NCBI RefSeq assembly: GCF_916618745.1
Contig: NZ_OU745373.1
Coordinates: 248,001-312,000, forward strand
Direction of reading: 5' to 3'
DNA from: Cardiobacterium sp. Marseille-Q4385
GTDB taxonomy: Bacteria > Pseudomonadota > Gammaproteobacteria > Cardiobacteriales > Cardiobacteriaceae
DNA length: 64,000 nucleotides
The notes beneath the pieces are model-generated. The model was not told the origin of the DNA and made no database searches. It worked only from the letters and a program-made list of their open reading frames with translations. Each line of letters opens with the position of its first letter. The first letter of the stretch is position 1. The position numbers were made by a program, and so were the translations under genes. Positions 33,636 to 41,806 of the stretch are shown one piece after another.

Positions 33636-34037
33636 ATGGAAAAGGCTTTTTATGACAAGGCGGACCGTCTCTTGGCCGCTATCACCGCCGACCCGCGCTG
33701 GGATATGCAGGATGAGCTGCTTTTTCAGGTGGCGGGTTTTACGTTTTATGGCTACTGTTTCGGCTTTGGCCGGCTGGTATGCCTGATGGATGCGGATGCC
33801 ATTGATGCCTATGTGACGAATAAATTCGTCGCTCTGGGGGCGGGGGCGACGTATGTGCAAGGTATGGTTGCCCGTGCACGGCAGGATTTTGTCACCACCG
33901 CTGATGTTGCCCCCGTTGACCCGGATGACGTGCTCAGTCAGCTGATCGGCGTCGGCCATGCCCACTTTGCCGCTGATGATGTTGCCGCGCTGGTTGAATC
34001 CATCTTCAACAACTACGACCTATTGAGAAACGCATGA
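33636..34037 (+). CDS. Hypothetical protein inserted between ruvC and ruvA
   Basis: This 133-residue soluble protein starts at ATG 33636, two bases after the ruvC stop; a longer open frame overlapping ruvC is rejected. It has no family that I recognise. Aromatic and Gly residues cluster in FTFYGYCFGFGRLVC near residue 32, and the rest is helical and acidic. Its stop overlaps the next gene by four bases. Position suggests co-transcription with the recombination genes, but nothing in the sequence shows a DNA role. Confidence 0.7.
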   Translation: MEKAFYDKADRLLAAITADPRWDMQDELLFQVAGFTFYGYCFGFGRLVCLMDADAIDAYVTNKFVALGAGATYVQGMVARARQDFVTTADVAPVDPDDVLSQLIGVGHAHFAADDVAALVESIFNNYDLLRNA

Positions 34038-34384
34038 AAAAGCTCTTTCCCACGAACAGCCTGATTTCCGTGATTAAAGTATCCGACTATGCCGCCGCGC
34101 TGGCTTGGTATGGCGCCTGGCTGGGCGAGCCGGATGAAGTGCCAATGGAGGGCATGGCGGAATGGCGCATTGCAGACAATGCCTGGCTGCAACTGGATGC
34201 CAGCGAAGGCGCTGCCCATCCCGCTGCCGTCGTTATCGGCGTGAATGATGTTGCTGCCTGTCGTGCGGCCTTGCTGACGGCGGGAATTGCCGCTGGCGAC
34301 ATTGTCGATTGGGAGGTCGTTCTGTGCTGCGACCTGCACGACCCGGACGGCAACAGAATTTCCTTGGCACAAGTCATCGGATAA
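34034..34384 (+). CDS. VOC-superfamily (glyoxalase-like) protein
   Basis: The 116-residue protein fits one vicinal-oxygen-chelate unit: LISVIKVSDYAAALAWYGAWLG at the start (shown by its DYAAALAWY core) and CDLHDPDGNRISLAQ at the end, which is the usual closing strand. Metal-binding His and Glu positions are not all evident, so it may bind a ligand or a drug rather than catalyse. It overlaps the previous gene by four bases and ends four bases before ruvA. Confidence 0.8.
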   Translation: MKKLFPTNSLISVIKVSDYAAALAWYGAWLGEPDEVPMEGMAEWRIADNAWLQLDASEGAAHPAAVVIGVNDVAACRAALLTAGIAAGDIVDWEVVLCCDLHDPDGNRISLAQVIG

Positions 34385-34388
34385 CACC

Positions 34389-34988
34389 ATGATCGCTTAC
34401 CTGCGCGGCACGGTTCTGCTCAAACAGGCCGGACAAATCATCATCGAAACCGGCGGCGTCGGCTATGAAGTCTCCGTGCCGCTTGCGGTCCTGGAACGCG
34501 TCCACGAAGGGCAGGAAGCGGCGCTGTTCGTGCATCATGCCGTGCGCGATGACGGCCACTACCTCTATGGCTTCCTCACCCTGCAACAGCGCGGTTGGTT
34601 CCGCGAAATGATCCGCGTCAGCGGCGTCGGTCCGAAAATCGCCCTGCTCATCCTCTCCGGCTTTGACGTTGATATGCTGACGCAAATCGTGCGCAACCAG
34701 GACAGCGCGGCACTGATAAAACTGCCCGGCGTCGGTAAAAAAACCGCCGAACGCCTGCTCATCGAACTGAACGACCGCGTCGCCCGCCTGCCAGTCGGCG
34801 TGGCCAGCAGCCAGGGCATCATCCGCCCCGCGTCCGCCAAGCTGGACGCCGAAGAAGCCCTCGTCGCCCTCGGCTACAAACCTAGTGAGGCGGCGCAACT
34901 CATCGAACGCGTCGGCGGTGATGACGACGCCGATACCGACACCCTCATCCGCCGCGCCCTGCAACTCAAATTCACCGGCAAACCATGA
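34389..34988 (+). CDS. ruvA: Holliday junction branch migration protein RuvA
   Basis: This 199-residue protein binds four-way junctions and loads RuvB. It has the N-terminal OB-fold (MIAYLRGTVLLK, then GVGYEVSVPL), two helix-hairpin-helix motifs (VSGVGPKIALLILS near residue 77 and LPGVGKKTAERLLIEL near residue 114) and the flexible C-terminal domain III (EEALVALGYKPSEA) that contacts RuvB. It overlaps ruvB by four bases. Confidence 0.97.
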   Translation: MIAYLRGTVLLKQAGQIIIETGGVGYEVSVPLAVLERVHEGQEAALFVHHAVRDDGHYLYGFLTLQQRGWFREMIRVSGVGPKIALLILSGFDVDMLTQIVRNQDSAALIKLPGVGKKTAERLLIELNDRVARLPVGVASSQGIIRPASAKLDAEEALVALGYKPSEAAQLIERVGGDDDADTDTLIRRALQLKFTGKP

Positions 34989-36004
34989 AAGCCATGATCG
35001 AATCCGACCGCCTTATCCACGGCGCTAGCCAGGGTAACGACGAACAGGCCGTCGAACGCGCCGTCCGCCCCAAACGCCTCGCCGAATACATCGGACAAAG
35101 CGCGCTGAAAGCCCAAATGACCATCTTCATCGAAGCGGCACTCGCGCGCGGCGAGGCACTGGATCACGTCCTGCTCTTTGGCCCGCCCGGCCTCGGCAAA
35201 ACCACAATGGCAAACATCATAGCCGCCGAACTGGGGGTAAACCTGCGCCAGACATCCGGTCCCATCCTCGACAAAGGCGGTGACCTTGCGGCGATGCTGA
35301 CCAACCTCGAAAGCCACGACGTCCTCTTTATCGACGAAATCCACCGCCTCTCCCCCGCCGTTGAAGAAGTCCTCTACTCGGCGATGGAAGACTACCGCAT
35401 CGACATCATGATCGGCGAAGGTCCGGCGGCGCGCTCCATCATCCTGCCGATCAAACCCTTCACCCTCGTCGGCGCGACCACCCGCAGCGGCCTGCTCAGT
35501 GCACCGCTGCGCGACCGCTTCGGCATCACCCAGCACCTGCAGTTTTACAGCGAAAGCGAGCTGACCGAAGTCGTGCTGCGCGCCGGCCACCTGCTCGGCG
35601 TGAAAATGGAAGACGAAGGCGCGGTGGAAATCGGCAAACGCGCGCGCGGCACCCCGCGCATCGCCAACCGCCTCCTGCGCCGTGTGCGCGACTACGCCGA
35701 CGTGCGCGGCAGCGGCGTCATCACCCGCACCATTGCCGACGAAGCCCTGTCGCTGCTCGCCATCGACGGCCTCGGTTTCGACAATCTCGACCGCCGCCTG
35801 CTCACCATCATCATCGACCACTTCGCGGGCGGACCGGTCGGCCTCGATACCCTCGCCGCCAGCATCGGCGAAGAACGTGGCACTCTCGAAGACGTCGTCG
35901 AACCCTACCTCATCCAGCAGGGCTACCTGCAACGCACCCCGCGCGGCCGCGTCGCTACCGCCCGCGCCTACGCCCACCTCGGCAGAGAAATGCCCAAACC
36001 GTAA
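34985..36004 (+). CDS. ruvB: Holliday junction helicase RuvB
   Basis: This 339-residue AAA+ motor drives branch migration. Walker A is LLFGPPGLGKTTMA near residue 60, Walker B is VLFIDEIHRL near 112, and the sensor segment is GATTRSGLLSAPLRDRFG near 162. The C-terminal winged helix includes LDRRLLTIIIDHF and PYLIQQGYLQRTPRGR. Start and length are typical. TolQ follows after 71 bases, the usual ruv-tol linkage without ybgC. Confidence 0.98.
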   Translation: MKAMIESDRLIHGASQGNDEQAVERAVRPKRLAEYIGQSALKAQMTIFIEAALARGEALDHVLLFGPPGLGKTTMANIIAAELGVNLRQTSGPILDKGGDLAAMLTNLESHDVLFIDEIHRLSPAVEEVLYSAMEDYRIDIMIGEGPAARSIILPIKPFTLVGATTRSGLLSAPLRDRFGITQHLQFYSESELTEVVLRAGHLLGVKMEDEGAVEIGKRARGTPRIANRLLRRVRDYADVRGSGVITRTIADEALSLLAIDGLGFDNLDRRLLTIIIDHFAGGPVGLDTLAASIGEERGTLEDVVEPYLIQQGYLQRTPRGRVATARAYAHLGREMPKP

Positions 36005-36075
36005 CGCACACCCTGCAAAGTCCTTACGTTACACTACCGCAATCCCTCGCTCATCCAACCAAAAAGGAGACCACC

Positions 36076-36795
36076 TTGGAGCCCACCGCACAAACCGGCT
36101 TATCCGTCACCCATCTAATCAGCAACGCCAGCATGCCGGTCAAAGTCATCATGGCCATCCTCTTCCTGATGTTCCTTAGTACCCTCTACCTGACCGGCAA
36201 AAAATACGTCCAATTCATCCGCCTGCGCCGTAAAAACCGCGAATTTGACCAAACCTTCTGGTCCGGCAGCGACCTCGAAATCCTCTACACCAACTACGAA
36301 AAACGCCACCCCGAAAGCATCGAGCGCATCTTCATCGACGGCTTCCGCGAATTCACCCAATTCAACGGCAACAACCTCGAAGATCCCGACGTCATCGTCC
36401 ACAACTGCCGCCGCGCCATGACCGCCGCGCATAACCGCGAAACTGCCCAACAAGAACGCGGCCTGAACGTCCTCGCCACCATCGGCTCCGCTGCGCCCTA
36501 CATCGGCCTGCTCGGCACCGTGTACGGCATCATGAACTCCTTCATCGCCATCGGCGGCGAAAAAACCGCCAGCATCTCAAGCGTCGCGCCGGGTATCGCC
36601 GAAGCCCTGATTGCCACCGCCATCGGCCTGCTCGCGGCTATCCCGTCTGTGCTCTCCTACAACTACTTCGTCGCCCGCTCCGAAACCCTCGTCGTCGAAT
36701 ACGACGCCTTCATCGAAGAATTCTCCAACCTCCTGCAGCGACAAATCCTCCTCGCCCGCGACTACCAGCGCAGACAACAGAGAAAACCCGCATGA
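36076..36795 (+). CDS. tolQ: Tol-Pal system proton-channel subunit TolQ
   Basis: This 239-residue MotA/TolQ/ExbB protein forms the pentameric motor with TolR. Three membrane segments are seen: residues about 16-40, 135-160 (IGSAAPYIGLLGTVYGIMNS) and 165-195 (APGIAEALIATAIGLLAAIP). The start is TTG at 36076, well supported by AAGGAGA five bases upstream and by the family's N-terminal length. It overlaps tolR by four bases. Confidence 0.95.
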   Translation: MEPTAQTGLSVTHLISNASMPVKVIMAILFLMFLSTLYLTGKKYVQFIRLRRKNREFDQTFWSGSDLEILYTNYEKRHPESIERIFIDGFREFTQFNGNNLEDPDVIVHNCRRAMTAAHNRETAQQERGLNVLATIGSAAPYIGLLGTVYGIMNSFIAIGGEKTASISSVAPGIAEALIATAIGLLAAIPSVLSYNYFVARSETLVVEYDAFIEEFSNLLQRQILLARDYQRRQQRKPA

Positions 36796-37250
36796 GCCGC
36801 AACCGCCGCCACAAACTCAAAGCCGAAATGAACGTCGTCCCCTACATCGACGTCATGCTCGTGCTCCTCGTCATCTTTATGATCGCCGCCCCGCTCATCC
36901 ACCAGCAAAGCATCGAAATCGACCTGCCCGACACCAGCTCGGACACCCTCGAAATGCCTGCTGACGCCGGAAACGATACCCTGCCGCTCATCCTCAGCGT
37001 GGACGCCAGCGGCAGCTACTACCTGAACCGGGGTAACGACAAACAGCCGCTGCTGCCGGAAGACGTAACCGCGCTAACCGCCCAGGCCCTCGCCGAGCAT
37101 CCGGATCTGCCCGTTCTCGTCCAGGGTGACACCAACGCTAACTACAACCGCGTCATCGACGGCATCGTCCTCCTGCAACAAGGCGGCGCCAAAAAAGTCG
37201 GCCTCGTCACCGAGCAGCCCCCAGAAAACGGCGCAGGGAGAGCGCAGTGA
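36792..37250 (+). CDS. tolR: Tol-Pal system protein TolR
   Basis: This 152-residue single-pass protein has the ExbD/TolR membrane helix PYIDVMLVLLVIFMIAAP (residues about 17-34), whose Asp is the proton-conducting residue. The periplasmic domain follows, including a YNRVIDGIVLLQQGG helix. It sits between tolQ (ATGA overlap) and tolA (GTGA overlap), so the three are translationally coupled. Confidence 0.95.
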   Translation: MSRNRRHKLKAEMNVVPYIDVMLVLLVIFMIAAPLIHQQSIEIDLPDTSSDTLEMPADAGNDTLPLILSVDASGSYYLNRGNDKQPLLPEDVTALTAQALAEHPDLPVLVQGDTNANYNRVIDGIVLLQQGGAKKVGLVTEQPPENGAGRAQ

Positions 37251-39094
37251 GAGAAAGCCGCCAACCACAAAACATCCTCCGGCAAGAAAAACTGGGCGGC
37301 ATCGCGGGCATAATCCTCGGCGTCCTCGGCCTCATCCTCATCTTCCTGCTTGGCCGCGAGCACCCCGTCGAAATCACCGTCGGCGGCGAGCCGCCCGGTC
37401 CGCAAAACGACGCCCCGCCTATTGCCACCCAAATCGTGGACGCGCGTACCCTGCAAAACACCCTCGACAACATCACCGCCAGACAAGAAGCGGAAGAACG
37501 CGCCCGCCTCGAAGCCGAACGACAAGCCGAAGAAGCCAGACGGCGGGAAGAAGAAGCCGCGCGCCGCGCCGAAGAAGAACAACAGCGCAAAGCAGAAGAA
37601 GCCGAACGCCGCGCCGAAGCCGCGCGCCAGGCTGCCGCTGCACAAGCCGCACGCGAACAAGCAGCAAGAGAAGCCGCCCGCGAAGCCGCTGAAAAAGCCG
37701 CGCAGGCAGCGCGCGAAAAAGCCGCACAAGACGCCGCTGCCAAACAAACCGCCAAAGAACGTTCCGCTCAGGAAGTCAAAGCCGCTAAAGAACAGGCAGA
37801 CAAAGAAGCGCGCGAAGCCGCCGCTGCCAAGACCAAAGCAGACAAAGAAGCAAGAGCTGCCGCTGAAAAAGCCGCTGCCGAAAAACGCGCTGCCGAACAA
37901 GCTGAGAAAAAAGCTGCCGCCGAAAAAGCCGCTGCCGAAAAAGCAGTGAAAGCCAAAGAAGCTGCTGAAAAACGTGCCGCTGAAAAAGCTGAAAAAGCCA
38001 AGGCTGAAAAAGAAGCGGCCGCCAAAGCCGCCAAAGAAAAAGCAGCTGCTGACAAAGCCGCAAAAGCCAAAGCCGAAAAAGAAGCAGCTGCCAAAGAAGC
38101 CAAAGAAAAAGTAGCTGCCGAAAAAGCCGCAAAAGCCAAAGCCGAAAAAGAAGCAGCAGCCAAAGCCGCGAAAGAAAAAGCGGCTGCTGAAAAAGCTGCG
38201 CAGGCCAAAGCCGAAAAAGAAGCAGCGGCCAAAGCCGCGAAAGAAAAAGCGGCTGCTGATAAAGCCGCAAAGGCCAAAGCCGAAAAAGAAGCGGCCGCTA
38301 AAGAAGCAAAAGAAAAAGCCGCCGCCGAAAAAGCTGCTAAAGCCAGGGAAGCCGCTGCTGCTGAAAAAGCGGCAAAAGCTAAGGCCGAAAAAGAAGCCGC
38401 TGCTAAAGCTGCGAAAGAAAAAGCCGCTGCCGAAAAAGCAGCAGCAGAGAAAGCCGCCAAAGAAGCGGCAGCGGCGAAAGCCAGGGCGGAAAAAGAAGCT
38501 GCCGCTAAAGCCGCAAAAGAAAAAGCGGCGGCTGAAAAAGCAGCAGCCGAGAAAGCCGCTAAAGAAGCAGCGGCAGCGAAAGCCAAAGCGGAAAAAGAAG
38601 CAGCCGCCAAAGCTGCGAAAGAAAAAGCGGCTGCCGAAAAAGCAGCAGCAGAAAAAGCCGCCAAAGAAGCCGCTGCAAAAAAAGCCAAAGAAGAAGCCGC
38701 CGCCAAAGCCAAAGCAGAAGCTGACAAAAAAGCAGCAATGGCGAGCCTTGCCGCAGAACTCGCCGGTGACGCCGAAAAAGCCGCCGGTAAAGAAAGCGCC
38801 GAAGCCAAAGCTGCCCTCGGCGATTTCGGCACCAATATCCTTGGCGCCAGAATGAAAAAATTCTGGCGTCTACCGCCAAACATACCGGGCAACCTCAAAG
38901 TCAAACTCTTCGTGAAGCTCGATAAAAAAGGCAACGTCACCAAAGCTGCCATCAAACAAAGCAGCGGCAACAAACTCTTCGACGACGCCGCCTTGCGCGC
39001 CGTACACGACGCCTCACCGCTGCCACTGCCGAAACATCCCGGCGCCGTTGAAGCCCTCGTGACCGACGGCATCATCGCCAACTTTGACCCCTAA
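37247..39094 (+). CDS. tolA: Tol-Pal system protein TolA, unusually long repeat domain
   Basis: At 615 residues this is well above the 421 of E. coli TolA. Domain I is a single membrane helix at residues 17-36 (GGIAGIILGVLGLILIFLLG); it lacks the His and Ser residues that enteric TolA uses to engage TolQR. Domain II, about residues 75-515, is an extended helix of Ala, Lys and Glu with many near-repeats of EKEAAAKAAKEKAAAEKAA. Domain III (from ILGARMKKFWRLPPN to the end) is the TonB-like domain that contacts TolB and Pal. The GTG start overlaps the tolR stop. The repeat codes drift but remain in frame throughout. Confidence 0.94.
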   Translation: MRESRQPQNILRQEKLGGIAGIILGVLGLILIFLLGREHPVEITVGGEPPGPQNDAPPIATQIVDARTLQNTLDNITARQEAEERARLEAERQAEEARRREEEAARRAEEEQQRKAEEAERRAEAARQAAAAQAAREQAAREAAREAAEKAAQAAREKAAQDAAAKQTAKERSAQEVKAAKEQADKEAREAAAAKTKADKEARAAAEKAAAEKRAAEQAEKKAAAEKAAAEKAVKAKEAAEKRAAEKAEKAKAEKEAAAKAAKEKAAADKAAKAKAEKEAAAKEAKEKVAAEKAAKAKAEKEAAAKAAKEKAAAEKAAQAKAEKEAAAKAAKEKAAADKAAKAKAEKEAAAKEAKEKAAAEKAAKAREAAAAEKAAKAKAEKEAAAKAAKEKAAAEKAAAEKAAKEAAAAKARAEKEAAAKAAKEKAAAEKAAAEKAAKEAAAAKAKAEKEAAAKAAKEKAAAEKAAAEKAAKEAAAKKAKEEAAAKAKAEADKKAAMASLAAELAGDAEKAAGKESAEAKAALGDFGTNILGARMKKFWRLPPNIPGNLKVKLFVKLDKKGNVTKAAIKQSSGNKLFDDAALRAVHDASPLPLPKHPGAVEALVTDGIIANFDP

Positions 39095-39176
39095 CCGCAC
39101 ATTCACTGCCGCGACCGCCACAAGCGGCTACAATGCGCGCCCCTCGCAACGATAACCCCAACACAAGGTGAACCTT

Positions 39177-40433
39177 ATGAAACACAGCAACAAATGGAAA
39201 CTGCTTGGCCTCAGCCTGCTCCTCCCGTGGTTCAGCGCACAGGCCCAAGTCGAAGTCAACGTTTCCGGCGCCCAAGTCGCCGCCCGCCCCATCGCCATCC
39301 TGCCCATACAGGGTGATCCGGGCGTCAAAATGGACTACCTCATCGCCAGCGACCTGCACAAAACCGGCCTCTTCCAGCCGCTTGACCCCAGCAGCTTCCC
39401 CGCCGCTGGCGCTGACAACTATCCCGCCTGGAAACAGGCCGGTGCGGATTACGTCGTCTCCGGCAACATGCAAGGCGGCAGCAGCGGCCAATTCAGCCTC
39501 GGCGACATCAACTCTGGTAACGTTCTCGCCAGCGACAACCTCAGCGACGCCGATGCGCGCCAACTCGCGCACCAAGTCTCCGACTGGATCCTCTACCGCC
39601 TCACCGGCAAACGCGGCGTCTTCGGGACCCAGCTCGCCTACATTCTCGAACAGGGCGGTAAAAATGGTCGCAAATACAGCCTCGTCGTCTCCGACGTGGA
39701 TGGCGCCAACCGCCGCGAACTCTACACCTCCTCCGAGCCCATCCTTTCCCCGTCCTGGGCACCGAACGGTCGCGCCATCGCCTTTGTTACCTATGCCAAC
39801 CACTACGCGCAAATCGTTATCCAGGAACTCGGCGGTGGCCGCCGCGTCGTTGCCCAGGGCAATGGCATCAGCAGCGCCCCAGCCTTCTCGCCGGACGGCA
39901 ACTACCTCGCCTTTGTGCAGTCGGACAACAACAACCCCGACATCTACCTGCTCAACCTCGCCAGCGGCGGCAAAACCCGCCTGACCGACCACAGCGCCAT
40001 TGACACCGAGCCTGCCTTCTCGCCGGACGGCAACTACATCTACTTCACCTCCGACCGCTCCGGCAGCCCGCAAATCTACCGCATGAGTCGCAACGGCGGA
40101 TCTGCCGAACGCGTCGTTTCCGGCAACGGTTACAGTGCCAACAGCCACCTCTCGCCGGACGGCAGCTCGCTCGTCCTCACCCGCCAAAGCGGCGGCGGCT
40201 ACCAAATCGGCACCTACGATCTCGCCAGCAAACGCTTTGACGCCCTCACCAATGGCCGTCTTGACGAAGGCGCGAGCTTTGCCCCGAATGGCCAACTCAT
40301 CATCTACGCCACCAAAGAAGGCGGCAGATCCGTCCTCAAAGTCATCAACAGCAAAGGCGGCGTGGCGCAAACCCTGTCCGACCCGAACGGCCGCCTGCGT
40401 GACCCGGCCTGGAGCCCGGATACCCGCCCCTAA
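39177..40433 (+). CDS. tolB: Tol-Pal system protein TolB
   Basis: This 418-residue periplasmic protein has a signal peptide (SWLLL-like core LLGLSLLLPWFSAQA), an N-terminal alpha/beta domain, and a C-terminal beta-propeller whose blades show repeated FSPDGNYLAFVQS, FSPDGNYIYFTSDRSG and LSPDGSSLVLTR motifs. It binds Pal, and its N-terminal strand is passed to TolA. ATG 39177 with AAGGTG upstream is preferred over GTG 39168. Pal follows 37 bases later. Confidence 0.96.
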   Translation: MKHSNKWKLLGLSLLLPWFSAQAQVEVNVSGAQVAARPIAILPIQGDPGVKMDYLIASDLHKTGLFQPLDPSSFPAAGADNYPAWKQAGADYVVSGNMQGGSSGQFSLGDINSGNVLASDNLSDADARQLAHQVSDWILYRLTGKRGVFGTQLAYILEQGGKNGRKYSLVVSDVDGANRRELYTSSEPILSPSWAPNGRAIAFVTYANHYAQIVIQELGGGRRVVAQGNGISSAPAFSPDGNYLAFVQSDNNNPDIYLLNLASGGKTRLTDHSAIDTEPAFSPDGNYIYFTSDRSGSPQIYRMSRNGGSAERVVSGNGYSANSHLSPDGSSLVLTRQSGGGYQIGTYDLASKRFDALTNGRLDEGASFAPNGQLIIYATKEGGRSVLKVINSKGGVAQTLSDPNGRLRDPAWSPDTRP

Positions 40434-40470
40434 TCCCCTCTACTAAAAACAACAACAGGAAGACCCGACA

Positions 40471-41049
40471 ATGAAACGCAAACACTACCTTGGCACTCTC
40501 CTCTTCACCCTGCTCGCTGCCGCCTGCTCCAGCCCCTACGGCCTCGAAGGCGAAGAAGGCGCGAACGGCGCGGGTGCAGACGGCATGGGCGGCGGATACG
40601 GCTACGGCGACGGCGCTACCTACGGCAGCAATACCAGCTACGGACGCGGCAATGCCGGCACTGCCGACTACTACAACGACCCGCAATACGGACGCAACGT
40701 CACCGGCGGGCCACAATCGGCAGACAAAGACCGTATCATCTACTTCGCCTACGACAGCAGCACCATCGACAGCCGCTCCGAAGCCGTCATCCGCGAACAC
40801 GCCGCTTACCTGCGCGCCAACCCGCAGGCTAACGTCGTTCTCGAAGGCCACACCGACGAACGCGGCACCCGCGAATACAACATCAGCCTCGGCGAGCGAC
40901 GCGGCTACTCGGTCAAAGAACACTTCGCCGCCCAGGGCGTCGCGCCGCAACAAATGCGCGTCCTCAGCTACGGCGAAGAACGTCCCGCCGCCTACGGCTC
41001 AAGCGAAGAAGACTACGCGAAGAACCGCCGCGTCGTCATCATGTACTGA
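40471..41049 (+). CDS. pal: Peptidoglycan-associated lipoprotein Pal
   Basis: This 192-residue lipoprotein has a signal peptide ending TLLAAAC, with the lipidated Cys near residue 17. A Gly-, Tyr- and Asn-rich linker follows (GADGMGGGYGYGDGATYG, residues about 33-50 and beyond), longer than in E. coli Pal (173 residues). The OmpA-like domain is standard: IIYFAYDSSTID, then VVLEGHTDERGTREYN with the diaminopimelate-binding Asp and Arg. It ties the outer membrane to peptidoglycan and is recruited to the septum by the Tol proteins. Confidence 0.95.
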   Translation: MKRKHYLGTLLFTLLAAACSSPYGLEGEEGANGAGADGMGGGYGYGDGATYGSNTSYGRGNAGTADYYNDPQYGRNVTGGPQSADKDRIIYFAYDSSTIDSRSEAVIREHAAYLRANPQANVVLEGHTDERGTREYNISLGERRGYSVKEHFAAQGVAPQQMRVLSYGEERPAAYGSSEEDYAKNRRVVIMY

Positions 41050-41069
41050 GAAACCACAGGAGAGCACCC

Positions 41070-41651
41070 ATGAAAAAACACACCGGCATTGCCCTCATCG
41101 CCCTGGCCCTTATCCTTGGCGGCTGCGCCACCGTTGACCCGGCGGAACTCGCCGCTACCCGCCGCCAGGTGGACGAACTCAACAACCGCATCAAACAAAT
41201 GGAAAGCGACCAAGCCTCCATGAAAGTGCGCATCGACGAAGTCGGCAAAAGCCCCCGCCTGCCGAGCGGCGTTTCCGCCGTACCGACCGCGCGCCGTGGC
41301 GAAGCAGCCCCGCAAGGCGGCCAGCAAAGCGGCGGCGGTTACGAAACCGGCCTTGCCCAATACCGCGCCGGCGACCTGAATGGCGCCATCGGCACCTTTG
41401 AACAATTCCTGAACAGCGGCAGCGCCAGCGCTAACGAAGCCGCACTCGCCCAGTACTGGCTGGGCGACGCCTACTACATGCAGCGCAATTTCGACATGGC
41501 CAGCCGCTACCTCGGTGCCTACCTCAAAGCCCAGCCAAACGGCGAACGCTCACAAGCGGCGCTGAACAAACTGGTGGAAAGTCTGCGCGCCCTCGGCCGC
41601 ACGGCTGACGCTGACACCCTGGCCAGCCAGGGCGTCAGTGCCTTGCAATAA
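41070..41651 (+). CDS. cpoB: Cell-division coordinator CpoB, short form
   Basis: The 193-residue product is shorter than E. coli CpoB (about 263). It seems lipidated: the leader ends LALILGGC. A brief coiled coil follows (LAATRRQVDELNNRIKQMES, residues about 29-48), then a linker and the C-terminal TPR domain (YETGLAQYRAGDLNGAIGTF, LGDAYYMQRNFDMA, NGERSQAALNKLVESL). CpoB links PBP1B activity to Tol-driven constriction. It ends the tol-pal run, directly before an intrinsic terminator. Confidence 0.88.
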   Translation: MKKHTGIALIALALILGGCATVDPAELAATRRQVDELNNRIKQMESDQASMKVRIDEVGKSPRLPSGVSAVPTARRGEAAPQGGQQSGGGYETGLAQYRAGDLNGAIGTFEQFLNSGSASANEAALAQYWLGDAYYMQRNFDMASRYLGAYLKAQPNGERSQAALNKLVESLRALGRTADADTLASQGVSALQ

Positions 41652-41670
41652 AGCGCACAACATCAAGCAA

Positions 41671-41698
41671 AAGCCGAAGCCCCGCTTCGGCTTTTTTT
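41671..41698 (+). terminator. Terminator of the tol-pal operon
   Basis: The 10-bp stem AAGCCGAAGC / GCTTCGGCTT with a CCC loop is followed by a run of T residues. Confidence 0.9.
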
Positions 41699-41708
41699 AT
41701 GCCGACGG

Positions 41709-41766
41709 CGCCAAGCGGCGTCATTACTGGACTCACCAAGCGGCGTAAATACTGGGCCCGCCAAGA
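41709..41766. repeat. 25-bp intergenic repeat, about 2.3 copies
   Basis: CCAAG recurs at 41711, 41736 and 41761, a strict 25-base spacing. Units read GCCAAGCGGCG followed by TMATTACTGG or TAAATACTGG. The orientation is opposite to the arrays at 3652 and 7391. It lies between the cpoB terminator and the mutY stop. Confidence 0.75.
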
Positions 41767-41806
41767 TACCGATAAAGGAAGATTGGCGACAGGCTCAAGC
41801 TCATCT

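Noticed and set aside
37768..39081. A 437-residue Ala- and Ser-rich protein antisense to tolA
   Set aside because: It is the complement of the Ala-Lys-Glu repeat codons; tolA has a family match and this does not.
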